This document shows, piece by piece, positions 37,107 to 47,761 of a stretch of 64,000 bases of DNA. Numbering within the stretch: the stretch's first letter is position 1; every line of letters begins with the position of its first letter. This DNA is from Hemerocallis citrina. Taxonomy: Eukaryota > Streptophyta > Magnoliopsida > Asparagales > Asphodelaceae. Location: assembly GCA_017893485.1 (NCBI GenBank), contig CM030359.1, positions 31,190,430 through 31,254,429 on the forward strand. Direction: 5' to 3'. The notes under the pieces are model-generated. The model was not told the origin of the DNA, did not search any database, and saw nothing but the letters and a program-made list of their open reading frames with translations. Both the position numbers and the translations under genes were made by a program.

Positions 37107-37245
37107 GTATATTTTGCTTTTGTTGTTTTGTCTCTTTTTGCTTCTTCCTTTTTGTTTTGCTGTATTTCTTTCTATTATCCTTCTGCATTGTTGTTTTTAC
37201 TCACCCTTGATTGTCTATTCTTCTCCTTGTCTTTTGATTCCTTAG
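37107..37245 (+). other. Putative GT-AG intron before the protease
   Basis: GTATAT donor, T-rich body and CTTAG acceptor. The codons before (EGVMAG) and after (VFLICSFFAHVLFDSG) join in frame into the expected lead-in to the protease active site; unspliced, the frame closes at a stop near 37208. Confidence 0.6.
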
Positions 37246-38916
37246 GTGTTTTCCTTATTTGCTCTTTTTTCGCCCATGTTCTTTTTGATTCTGGGGCAAC
37301 CCATTCTTTTATCTCCTCTCGATTTGTCGCTCGCAATCAGTTAGATTGCAACAACATGTTAGAGGCTTGGAACATTTTGAAATGTGGTGGTGTTGTCATT
37401 TGTTCCCGTGTGTGCAGACAATGTCCCGTTATTATTGGGAATGCAGATTTCAAAGCCGACCTGATTATAATTAGGAATTCAGGATTCGATGTTATTCTCG
37501 GTATGGATTAGTTGGGTGAAGCTCGTGCCATTATTGATTGTCGTGCTAAGAAAGTTGTCTTCAGAATTCCAGATCGAGCAGAATTTGAGTACCATGTCGG
37601 GGAGCCTTCCTTTGGCCGAGCAAAGACTGCAGTTGAGCAGGTGGTTTGTGCGATGGAATTGCGCTCAGGCTGTGAAGCTGCGCCTCTAGTAGTTCGGGAT
37701 TTCCAGGATGTTTGCCTGGCTTACCCCCTGATGGGGATATGGAGTTCGGTATTGATGTTCAGCCTGGTACGGCACTGATATCGAAAAGTCCCTACAGGAT
37801 GGCACCAGTTGAGCTGGCAGAGCTTAAGGTGTAGATTCAGGAGTTGCTTGATTTGGGTTTCATCAGACCTAGTGTTTCGCCTTGGGGTGCTCCGATCCTT
37901 TTTGTCAACAAGAATGATGGTAGTCGTCGTCTATGCATCGATTATCGGGAACTGAACAGTGTTAATATGAAGAACCGGTATCCTTTGCCCAGGATTGATG
38001 ATTTGTTTGACCAGTTGAGTGGAGCTGCGGTTTTCTCGAAGTTGGATCTTCGTTCTGGTTATCAACAAGTCATGGTGAAGGCTACTGATATACAAAAGAC
38101 TGCATTCAGGACTAGATACGGGCACTATGAGTATCTTGTAATGTCGTTCGGGGTCACTAATGCACCAGCTGTATTCTTGAGTCTTATGAACCGGGTTTTC
38201 TCTCAGTTCTTGGATAGATTTGTGGTGGTCTTCGTTGATGACATTCTGGTGTATTCTCAAAATCGTGAAGATCATGCTGAGCATCTTAGAGTAGTTCTGC
38301 AGACTTTGAGAGAGAATCAGCTCTATGGAAAACTTAGCAAGTGCAAGTTTTGGCTCGACAGAGTTTCTTTCTTGGGGCACATTATTTCAGGCGATGGTGT
38401 TTTTGTGGATCCTTCTAAGGTTGTTGCTGTGAAGGATTGGCCTATTCCTAAGTCGGTTTCTGAAGCGCAGAGTCTTCTTGGTCTCGCTGGCTATTATCGA
38501 AAATTCGTCCAAGATTTTTCAAAGATTGCAGGAACACTGACTAAACTAACAGGAAAGGATCAGAAGTTTTGTTGGTCTGATGAGTGCAATGAGGCTTTTG
38601 TTGAGTTGAAGAACAGATTGATGTCAGTGCTTGTGTTGACTATTCCAAATGGTTCAGGCAAATTTGTAGTTCACTGTGTTGGTTCTGGTAAGGGTCTTGG
38701 AGCAGTTCTGATGCAGAAGGGCCATGTCGTTGCGTATGCATCGAGGCAATTGAGGCCGCATGAGAAGAACTATCCTACTCATGACTTGAAGATAGCGGCA
38801 GTGATCTTTGCTCTGAAGCTGTGGAGACATTATTTACTTGGAGACCGAGTGGAGAGCTTTACAGACCACAAAAGTCTCAATGACGTCGGTTGGAACTTAT
38901 GGCCGATTATGACAAC
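37246..38916 (+). pseudogene. Gypsy pol: protease, RT, truncated RNase H
   Basis: Protease with VLFDSGATHSFISS near 37285 and ILGMD near 37500, followed by a TAG where relatives have Trp. A frameshift lies near 37710 and a TAG near 37832. The RT then runs uninterrupted from 37844: [24 protein letters not shown], and the catalytic box [12 protein letters not shown] at about 38222-38257. RNase H begins [17 protein letters not shown]; the usual catalytic Asp of the YSDAS-type box is replaced by Val, so this domain would be dead. A small deletion follows TDHKSLN near 38880, and the gene stops at 38916 where an unrelated LTR begins. Confidence 0.88.
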
Positions 38917-40912
38917 TGTAGGCCCCGAATTTCTAATATAATATCTCAGAAATACGTAGCACAATTCCCAGCATCTACCTCAATATAATAGTTAACAGAG
39001 CCAAACACAGATAATTTTTTTAACTTTTATTACATCAAAGTACAGCGGAAAATTAAGCACCTTGAATTACAATTTCTTTCTTTTATAACACATTCTTTTA
39101 CAATTTGCATAAGCCACATTATCATTCTACCACATGTATCCAAATCTCAAGCTATAACTACCTACCTGTAAAACATGAGGTTAGAGATAACCCTAACCCC
39201 CAAAACTGCAGGGGTCAGCATAACGGTGTGAGTGACATCAAAAAAAATACAATATAAATAAAACATAAAGAATAAAGTCTTGATCAGCACATTCCCACAG
39301 TAATAACACATGGATAATGAAATAACGATAAATAAAGCATGAAAACATCAAGTGAAACTAAGCTAAGTGTCAAGTGTAGGAAAACAGAAAACAAACATGC
39401 ATAAAGCCAAGTCAAGAAAATACAAATGCAATATGATGACTCTCTAATGCATACTTATCGGATTCTATGCATTCCATACTATGAATGCATCCGTTGGACT
39501 AACCCCCTGAGCATATACTTACGTTTCCCAAGTTCTGTCACATCTCCACTAGTGCAAGTCCTTAGGTTGGTTAATATTAATAAAACACAATTTTTCCCTC
39601 TCTAGAGTTAGTGTATCCTTCCAACAAAACAACCCCAAGACCCAACTGGTCAAAATCCACAAAATATCATCTGCCGGTTTACAGGAATCCCACTCAACTT
39701 CTAGAGAGTCACAATTCGAATATCAACACAAAATCCTTCAATAAAACTCTTAATTCCATCATCAAAATGTTTATATCAATGAAAACCTCTTTAAATCAAG
39801 CAAACCCAACTCTATGCAAATACCCACAAATTTCCAGAATGAAATCTGAATTTAAATCCACTAAATAACTGAGCTTCGTATTTTGAAGTCATGGAAAAAT
39901 CACAACACATTCATATCTTGAAATCCATGTATATTTTTGCTTCTTAAAGTCATAGGAATACAATTTAAACTCTATTATAATTAAAATGTAACTCTCTGTA
40001 AATAAAGTAATCTGTAGTAAAAACATCATCTAAAACAGTAGATCAATAATCCATAAGTTCGAAGGAATAATCGTTCAAGAAAAATGACGAAAATTCAACA
40101 AAACAATCAGCATAAGGGCTGACGGTCGATTGTCAAGCCAAAAAACCAAAATCAAGCAATTGACGGTCGACCGACATTTCTAGTGTAAAATTAGGCGGTC
40201 GACTATCATGCTCCAACAGACAGCTTCAATATTTGTGCATTTTTCAAACTGATACATCGATTTAGATCTTTCAGAGCATAATTTGAAAAATAAAATTCAT
40301 GAGATGATCAAATACAACTTATTTAACATACTGGAGTTTAGAAAACAAATCAAATTCTCATCAAGTTCACCAAAGAGTAATTTTTCATTAAAATTCTTCA
40401 AATCGGGAAACATGAATATGAATATGTATATGTGCGCATTTGTGCATCAGTAAAGCATCAAAATTCATTGTATGTGAGTAGTATAGTGTTCAATTAAATC
40501 CCAGTATCAATATAAATCTAGATCCAATCCAAAAAAAAAACAATTTCAGTTGTGTATAGCTAGACCCGAAAAATCAAAACTCAATTCAACCTTCGAAACT
40601 CGATCTTTTTTATTTAGAAATCCTCCTACAACTTGTTATACACATACACCAACTGGTCATATTAGTTTACCCCTTGATTACTAATATCTACAACACATTT
40701 TCATCAAGTTATTCTTCATCCAAACATCAAACAGTATATACATCTATAATCAATAGTAAAGTATTCATCTTTATCCAAATTTGTGCATCTCAATCATATA
40801 ATCTCAATATGTATACAATCTAACAGCAAGAATAATAAAGAGACAGCAAACCCATGATTTCTATTAGGTTTTTTAACATTCTAAATCATCTATATAGAGA
40901 TTCTATTCATAA

Positions 40913-41563
40913 GAGCATCCACAATCGTTTGCTAAAAAATATGGCAAAATGGCAATTGAGAAATAGCAATTTGACTTTCTCTTGCAGTCGTGCTTGGCTA
41001 TAATTTTGTCAAAATTTTTTTTTTTAAGCGGACAAGACAACATGGCCCGTCTCAATTGAATTTATTTATTTATAAAATCTTAATTCTACATTAGATTTAG
41101 TTAATTAGTTAATTAGTAGTAGAATTAGAGTATTAAATTATTAAGTATATAATTAATTAGGATAATTATTGGTAATTAGGGTTAGATTAATGTTTAATTC
41201 CAAAATCCCACTCCTGGTTTCTTGGACATGACATGTTGTCCCGTCCAAGTAATTTTTTGCTTGAGACGGGACATGTCTCTTTTGAGATTATTTCGATTTT
41301 TTTGAGACGGTACAACATGTACCGTCAAAATATTCAGACGAAACAACATGTTAATTTCGTTTGATCCCATTAAAAAAATATTAAAAATAGGGACGGAACA
41401 ACATGTCCGTCCCCTACATTTTGAGAATCGTCATTTCGTTTCTCAAATATGAGAAATAACTGCAGCATTTTTGCAAAAATATGGCAAAATAACAAACGAC
41501 TGCAGACACTCATTTCTCATCAAATGGCAATTTGGCAAAAATAGCAAACGACTGTGGATGCTC
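40913..41563. mobile_element. PIF/Harbinger-type MITE
   Basis: Terminal inverted repeats GAGCATCCACAATCGTTTGC (40913 on) and its near-exact inverse at 41544-41563, with TAA at both borders (40910-40912 and 41564-41566). The TWA-type trinucleotide duplication and GC-rich tip are those of Tourist-like MITEs. There is no ORF; the interior carries repeated GACAACATGT-type motifs in both orientations. Confidence 0.85.
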
Positions 41564-41920
41564 TAACATTCATAAAAACTCCTCTTTCAATTAACCATCC
41601 ATCAATATATTCATTATATCATAATACAATCATCTAACATGCATTCTACTAGACAAATTATCACATAAAATATGCATGGAATAGTAAGAAAGCAAACATA
41701 TGTCACTCATCTTATTGAAGATTCAACCGAAGATAATAAAGTATAAGAAAAGTCCTTCCTTTCGCAAAAATCCAAGATCCTCTCTTTGAAACTCCAAGTA
41801 AACCAATAGTAAAAATAGTTTTTTTATTTTGCATAGCAAAGAGACGGCTGCTACTGCCCTTTTAATAGGCCAAAATCTGGGTAAAAGGGTTTTGAGAAGA
41901 TTTTGCAAATTATCCCTTTA

Positions 41921-41922
<2 letters not shown>

Positions 41923-41987
<65 letters not shown>
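41923..41987. repeat. (TA)n microsatellite
   Basis: About 32 TA units within the solo-type LTR. Confidence 0.95.
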
Positions 41988-41990
<3 letters not shown>

Positions 41991-42553
41991 ATCTTTACTT
42001 ATATAGATCTTTATACTAGAAAATTAGGTTAACCAATTTAGTTGAGATTTAAATTTAAAAATAACCTCCCCAGATCTGGCAGGCACTGGTTTCAAACTCA
42101 TAAAAATAAATTTTGTAATTTTGGCCTCCAAGTGGCAATTTTGCAAAAAGACCTTTTTTTAACAAATTTACAAAATAAACCAAATCTATTAGAATAAAAA
42201 GTAAACTCTTTACCTCGGAGTTGGCTAGCCATCATGTTCAGCCCAGAAAACCTGAAATTCTAGAGTTTTTACTCCAAGTGGTAATTTTGCACAAAAGCCC
42301 TTCTTTTGGTAATAATTGCAAATATGCCAAATAAATATCAGAAAAATTCAGAAAATTCATAAATAATACCTACTAATAAATATTAGGTTTTTCCAAAGTA
42401 ATTTTTGACTTTGAACTTTCCAAGAAAATATTTGCACGTGTTTTGCACGTGCAAAAAGATAAATTTTAGAAAAATATTTATTAAATCACTAAAAATCACT
42501 TTAATTCATTTATTAATCTCAAAAACATTATTTAAAAAATATAGGGTGTTACA

Positions 42554-43084
42554 TTGACTGTAGGAGGTTTTTTGAGTGTACATGGTTCAACAGAGAAGGG
42601 GACGGTCGACCGGTCATGTCTCGGGTGTGGGCTTTACACGTTGTGGTCGACCGACTTGGGGATGCGGTCGACCGACAATGGTGTTGTGTGTTATTTGGGA
42701 TGACGAGTTTAAGACCCAATAAGCTGGATTTGTGTTTATCTTATAGGGTTTACTTGGGGCTATATATATGGCTATAGACTCTAGGGTTTGCATAACTGAG
42801 GAGATCAAGAGGTCTGACGTTATCATTGTTCAACTTCAAGAGGGGATTGTGCCGAGTATTTCAAATGTGAGGGAAAGAGATTGAGTATTGTAATCTCTTT
42901 TATAATCTTTGTATTTCTTGGGAATAAGAAGTATTGGTTATCTCTGCATATTAACTGTGTTCTTGTGAAATCTTGCATATATTATGGTGGTTTATTCTCG
43001 GTTCATCTAAGTCTTGATAGTTTCTATTGCTTGTGGTGTACTTCCGCTATTAGCACTACGAGTTGTGGTAGATTCTTCAACATT
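42554..43084 (+). repeat. Probable LTR fragment of another element
   Basis: Contains a TATA-like stretch (GGCTATATATATGGC, about 42759), a downstream region rich in T and polyadenylation-like motifs, and ends TTCTTCAACA, the usual form of a copia LTR end. The sequence after it (TTGGCCTCC) is not a clear primer-binding site. Three GGTCGACCG palindromes occur at 42600-42670. The element body is missing. Confidence 0.4.
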
Positions 43085-43254
43085 GGCCTCCTTGGAGGCT
43101 CCTGAAAAAGTAATGGAAGGTAGTGTAGCTAGTTTGCACGTTTATGCGATTATAAATATCTTCTTTTTGAGCTACTTAAATAGTGACAACCATTTTCATC
43201 AATAAATAGTAAAATCAAATATAAGTATTCCATATATTACAAAGAAAACAAAAT

Positions 43255-43512
43255 CTATTTCAACGCACCAAATATTAAGTCTCTCAATACACGCAATAAT
43301 CTTGCATCCCAAATCTCGAGCACGAACGATGATATGATATTGAAGCCGTTGGGTGGAAGATCTCGATTAGTCGTCTTCAATTGCAGCTTTGAAAGGTAAA
43401 GATTATAAGCAGCATAAGAAGAATCCGAGTCGAACGAACCAGTCCAAGTTCGAGGAAGAACCTTGGACGAGGGGGCGGTTTTAAGTTTTGGTATTGTCAT
43501 AAACCAGTTCAC
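43255..43512 (-). CDS. Unrecognised small ORF, possible terminal exon
   Basis: An 85-codon minus-strand frame with ordinary amino-acid composition (SYAAYNLYLSKLQL, FNIISSFVLEIWDARLLRVL). I do not recognise the family. It is followed on its strand by AT-rich sequence that could be a 3' UTR. It may be a single-exon gene, a last exon, or chance; no similar sequence elsewhere in the window supports it. Confidence 0.3.
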   Translation of the reverse strand: MNWFMTIPKLKTAPSSKVLPRTWTGSFDSDSSYAAYNLYLSKLQLKTTNRDLPPNGFNIISSFVLEIWDARLLRVLRDLIFGALK

Positions 43513-44891
43513 TTAAACACAATAATTGTGATACTCTCAAGAAGAGGAAAAGAAGGTACACAATTCATAAACTATCGGTGTGCTGCAGTCGGATGTTCAT
43601 GTATCGAACTTGGTTTTTATCCCGAAAAGTAATGTATCGAACCTGGTTGGACATTGGACACTGAGGAATGGTGTGTGGACCGAAAGTAAGGGGTATTACG
43701 GGAACATCAGGTGTTCAGATCTTTGGGCCACATAGCCAATGGAATGCAATAAGCTGTCTTAAAATTTAGTCTCGCATTTGTTCGGGGACTTCTCAGTGGG
43801 CCAGGAAACAAAATGCACCACAAAAAGAGGACCCACTGGTAAAATATTATTGGCCCTTGTCCTTATTTTTGACTGTGGGACCCATTGATTATGGGTGTAT
43901 TTATGGGTCCTATTTGTAAGCAGATAACGGAGACACAACATTGACTCGTTTAAACTGTTTAAACTTTTGGTGCAGAAATTGGAAGTAGGATGATGTTGGA
44001 ATTTTCCATCAGCTGTGGAATCTAAGTCACTATCTTTGATTAGATTATTAAGAATTGGATTATGCTTTTGGATATGTAGTTATGGAAATTATCTTGGACG
44101 GCATCCATGTCTTTTGATTAGAAAGAAAAAATTAAAAATTTTCAGCATAAACTGAACTGTAAAGGTTTTTCTGTTTTTGGCATTCTGCCATAGGTGTCCA
44201 CATTATCAACATCCGAAATTAATTTTACACCACGATTTTAAATTATAAGAAGGCACCACCAACCTCCGCCAAGGGGACAATAGGAGAGCATCACCCTTGC
44301 CCAATCAAAGACTCCACCAACCCCCGCCGAAAGCGGAGATGAAGTTCAAGAGAAAAATAGAGATGGATATAGACCATAGAGGGATTCCTCACCGTGACGA
44401 TCACCAACATCAAATCGCCAAAATGCACCCCAAATCTCATCACTAGCACCACCATCACCACCCTCAACAACCACCCTCACCCACCCACAACTGAAACCAA
44501 CCAAGCAACATCCCAGCTCCTCCTATTCCCAATCCTCCATTTCAACTCCCACCAAACAACACCATTTCCTCTCCACCACAACAATACAACAATCACCACC
44601 CTTTACCCACACCCGACACTAATCCAACAACAATTCATCGCTTCCTCCTCCCATCTCCCAAACCCCAAGTAACCTCCTCCCATATCTGACACTAATCCAA
44701 CTATCCTCCTCCTCCTCCTCCTCCCCAACTCCTACATCCACCCCTTCCAACCATCACACAACAACGAGAGTCACATTCCAACCCCTAGCCCTGAAAGCCT
44801 CAAGCGGAAGAAATCTGGACCACCGTAGAGAACAAAGAGTCAAGAAAAAGAAGAATTGCAACCGAAAAGATAATGAGGAAGTTAAGAAAAG
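43513..44891. other. Unassigned DNA, partly simple-sequence
   Basis: No gene recognised. From about 44390 to 44760 the plus strand is rich in ACC/CCT/CAA triplets, giving a Thr/His/Pro/Asn-rich frame that looks like low-complexity DNA and not a protein. Confidence 0.4.
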
Positions 44892-45257
44892 GTGGGAAGA
44901 AGAAAGCACATACCCTATTTCAACTGCGCTGATTTGGGGCATACTCGGGCCGAGTGCACAAAGGAGGTATATTGCCTCAAGTGCATGAGGTGGGGTCATC
45001 TTTCTAATAACTGTCGGAATGTGCTGATCACAAATGAAGACAAAGATCGGGTTGTGAATCGAGGAAGATCGCCAGAGAACGCAGTAAAAGTTACTTTCAA
45101 CAATGTCATCTGGATCATCGTGAAGAAGGCGAGCTGGCTCCGTCAAGGGTGTGTTGTCGCTAAGGTGATGTGGGGCCACCCGTTTGAGAACCACCTGAGG
45201 GACGCTCTCACCGAACAATGGCCATCGCAGGACCGTCGAGAGTGGACATTGAAATGA
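44892..45257 (+). pseudogene. CCHC zinc-knuckle protein fragment
   Basis: The frame shows two tandem knuckles: YFNCADLGHTRAEC, where the first Cys is replaced by Tyr, and an intact CLKCMRWGHLSNNC. Paired knuckles of this type occur in the ORF1/gag-like proteins of plant LINE elements and in related domesticated zinc-knuckle proteins. There is no ATG at the start, and no RT or endonuclease is found nearby. The rest of the fragment (KKASWLRQGCVVAKVMWG) is not assigned. Confidence 0.5.
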
Positions 45258-46094
45258 ATAGGATATCTTCAATTCCTTGTGTCCTTTCTGTCCCTTGAAA
45301 AGCTCCTCCAAATAACCAAATCATTGTAATCCCTAGACTTCAGGTACTTCTCTATTGAGTTCACGAAGTGGACACGTATGTCTAGAGCTGAGCTACCAGT
45401 GGCTATCCCCTCTAGATCTGGATCTATAATGTGACTTAGCATTGTTGGAGGAGGAGTTCATGGCGGACTTTGGGTCAATTGTGGAGATCGATCCGATGAC
45501 GGTGATGGAGTCGGCGAGGGCACTAATTCCCAGCTTCGATTTGACCTTCATGCCTAGGTTCGCGAAATTTAAGGCCTTCAACTAGTCCTACTTGATCAGA
45601 TTCGTGCTCAAATCAAAGGTGGAAGCATTGCAACAGGAGATGGGAAGGCATTGAAAAAAAATTCGACATCGAAAGGGATGGGAGGACGTACAGCAGGTAG
45701 CCTCGCCGGAGAGGGATCCGTCCATCGATGGAGCTCATTAGGTGGAGAGGGCTCACCAACCACCGCATGATTTAGGCGGCGATGGCATCATTGCTAGCTA
45801 TCGTCGAATCGAGTGTCGCCTTCGTAGTGGTCGGATAACTCCAAATCCACAAAGAATGGCTCAGATTCGAGATCCATATCTAATCGATTTGATGGAGTGG
45901 TCGTTATTGTCACTGTTCAAACCCTGCAAAAGCGAGGAGACGACCTGAAAAGTGTATCAATCGTTGATAAATAAAAGAGCACGAACTTTTACGGGGAATA
46001 AGGGAATAGGAAAAATCTAAAATGACCCTTAACTGAGTCAGTAGCCAATTTGGTGGTGACACCTGGTCGAAACGGAGTGCTGCAGCTGGTAGAA
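45258..46094. other. Unassigned DNA with a short coding-like frame
   Basis: A plus-strand frame from the ATG at 45461 (MADFGSIVEIDPMTVMESAR) runs about 42 codons to a stop; composition is protein-like but the family is unknown. It may belong with the zinc-knuckle fragment. The stretch ends abruptly where copia B begins in mid-RT. Confidence 0.35.
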
Positions 46095-47246
46095 GCCACC
46101 AGGTTTTGAACATGAACGATTCCCACACTACGTTTTTAAATTGAAAAAGACTTTATACGGTCTTGAACAAGCACCTCCTGCTTGGTATGATCGATTGAAA
46201 ACTTTTCTTTTATAAATAAGTTTTGAAATAGGTAAAGTAGATACTACTTTGTTTATTAGAAAAATTAAGAATGATATTTTAATCATACAAATATATGTTG
46301 ATGACATAATTTTCGGTCCTACTGATAGTAATCTATGTCAAGAGTTTGCTAACACCATGAAAATCGAGTTTGAGATGAGTCACATGGGTGAACTCAACTA
46401 TTTCCTTGGACTACAAATTAAGCAGCCACATAATGGCATATTTATTAATCAAGAAAAATATGCTAAGGAATTACACAAATGGTTTAACATGGATAGCACG
46501 AGTAGTAAGACCATACCTATGGCTACTACCACTACTCTTGACAAAGATGAATTAGGTAAGAGTGTCGATCAGAAACACTATCGAGGTATGATTGGCTCAC
46601 TCTTATATATAACTGCTAGTAGACCGAACATTAAGTTTAGTGTATGTTTATGTGCTAGATATCAGTCAAGTCCTAAAGAGTCTCACGTAAAAGCTGTGAA
46701 ACACATTTTAAGATATATTAAATGCATGTCTGATTATGGTCTATTTTATCCACGCACTGATAACTTTCAACTTTTGCCATATAGTGATGCAGATTTTGCC
46801 AGTAGTAAAACTGACCGCAAGAGCACTTGTGGAACATGTCACTATTTGGGACATTCACTAGTCTCTTGGTGCAGTAAGAAGCAAAATTCGGTATCCCTAT
46901 CTACTACAGAGCTGAATATATCGCTGCAAGTTTGTCTTGTGCCCAAATTTTGTGGATGAAACAAACCCTATTAGACTATGGTATTTCATTTGAAAAATCT
47001 TCAATAATGTGTGATAATACCAGTGCCATTAACTTATCTAAAAATCCGGTTCAACACCCACGTACGAAACATATTGATATTCGACATCATTTTTTACACG
47101 ATCATGTTTTAAATGGAGATATCTCTTTAGACTTTATTTCTACTGATAAATAGGTAGCTGACATTTTTACCAAACCTCTTAAGGAAGACACATTTATTAC
47201 CTTAAGAAGAGAACAAGGGATTTATAGTTTTCCTGATGTTTCTTGA
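46095..47246 (+). pseudogene. Copia B RT C-terminus and RNase H
   Basis: RT from GFEHERFPHYVF-equivalent sequence through IYVDDIIFGPTDSN (about 46288-46330) and LNYFLGLQIKQ; RNase H from YSDADFASSKTDRKST through the C-terminal TKHIDIRHHFLHDHV and VADIFTKPLKEDTF. A stop near 46213, a frameshift near 46910 and a TAG at 47151-47153 break it. The end (PDVS then TGA) is the natural terminus. Confidence 0.88.
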
Positions 47247-47761
47247 ATTTTTTCTGGTAAGTCGACTTACAAGTATTGTTTGGTCGACTACCAAGTATCT
47301 TTTTCTAATTTTTGTCTGAGTTTTATGCTCTGGACAGTCGACTGTGCATAGTACCCAATCGACTGACCAGTTGTATTAATACTATTTTTATATTTTTTAT
47401 CTATGTATTTCCTACTTATTAGTGCATTTTCTATCTATTATGTAACCGTTTGAACTAAGACTATTCTCTTTTTATATAAATGCCCTTTTGCTATGTATTA
47501 TTTTTGTGGTTTATTGTTTTCTCCATGTTTTTTTGTTGATGACAAAGATGGGGAAAATATAAGCTATAATCTTTATGTTGCTTTATGTTATGTTTATGTT
47601 GCTTTGTGCTATCTTTGTATATGTCTTTGTGCATGTTGTTGTGCATGTTTTCACACCTATGCATGTTGTACATTTGATAGGGGCAGCATGTGAGCATTTG
47701 TAATATTTATTTCCATTATTATAAAGTATTGTGTTGTCATCATCAAAAAGGGAGAGAATAT

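Larger units (their letters stand above)
31084..38916 (+). mobile_element. Ty3/gypsy element, 3'-truncated, intron-containing coding region
   Basis: 5' LTR (31084-35691), primer-binding site (35702), gag, protease, RT and part of RNase H on the plus strand. It ends abruptly at 38916 within RNase H, where a Tekay-type LTR begins. Integrase and 3' LTR are absent. The left neighbour ATAAG would be the target duplication, but the partner is lost. Domain sequence suggests a chromovirus, but without integrase or chromodomain the clade is not settled. Confidence 0.88.
38917..42553. mobile_element. Solo-type LTR related to the Tekay LTR
   Basis: Starts TGTAGGCCCCGAAT and ends GGGTGTTACA, the same pattern as the Tekay LTR (TGTAACGCCCCGAAT to GGGTATTACA). 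Internal blocks match (CGGATTCTATGCAT near 39460; a GCACGTG pair near 42436). By comparison its sense strand is minus. There is no adjoining internal region. The flanks are ACAAC and TTGAC, which do not match, and the left flank is gypsy pol while the right is an unrelated LTR. It also contains a MITE and a long TA microsatellite. Confidence 0.82.

Noticed and set aside
44394..44672. 92-codon Thr/His/Pro/Asn-rich ORF
   Set aside because: It follows ACC/CAA-rich simple sequence and has no recognisable domain.
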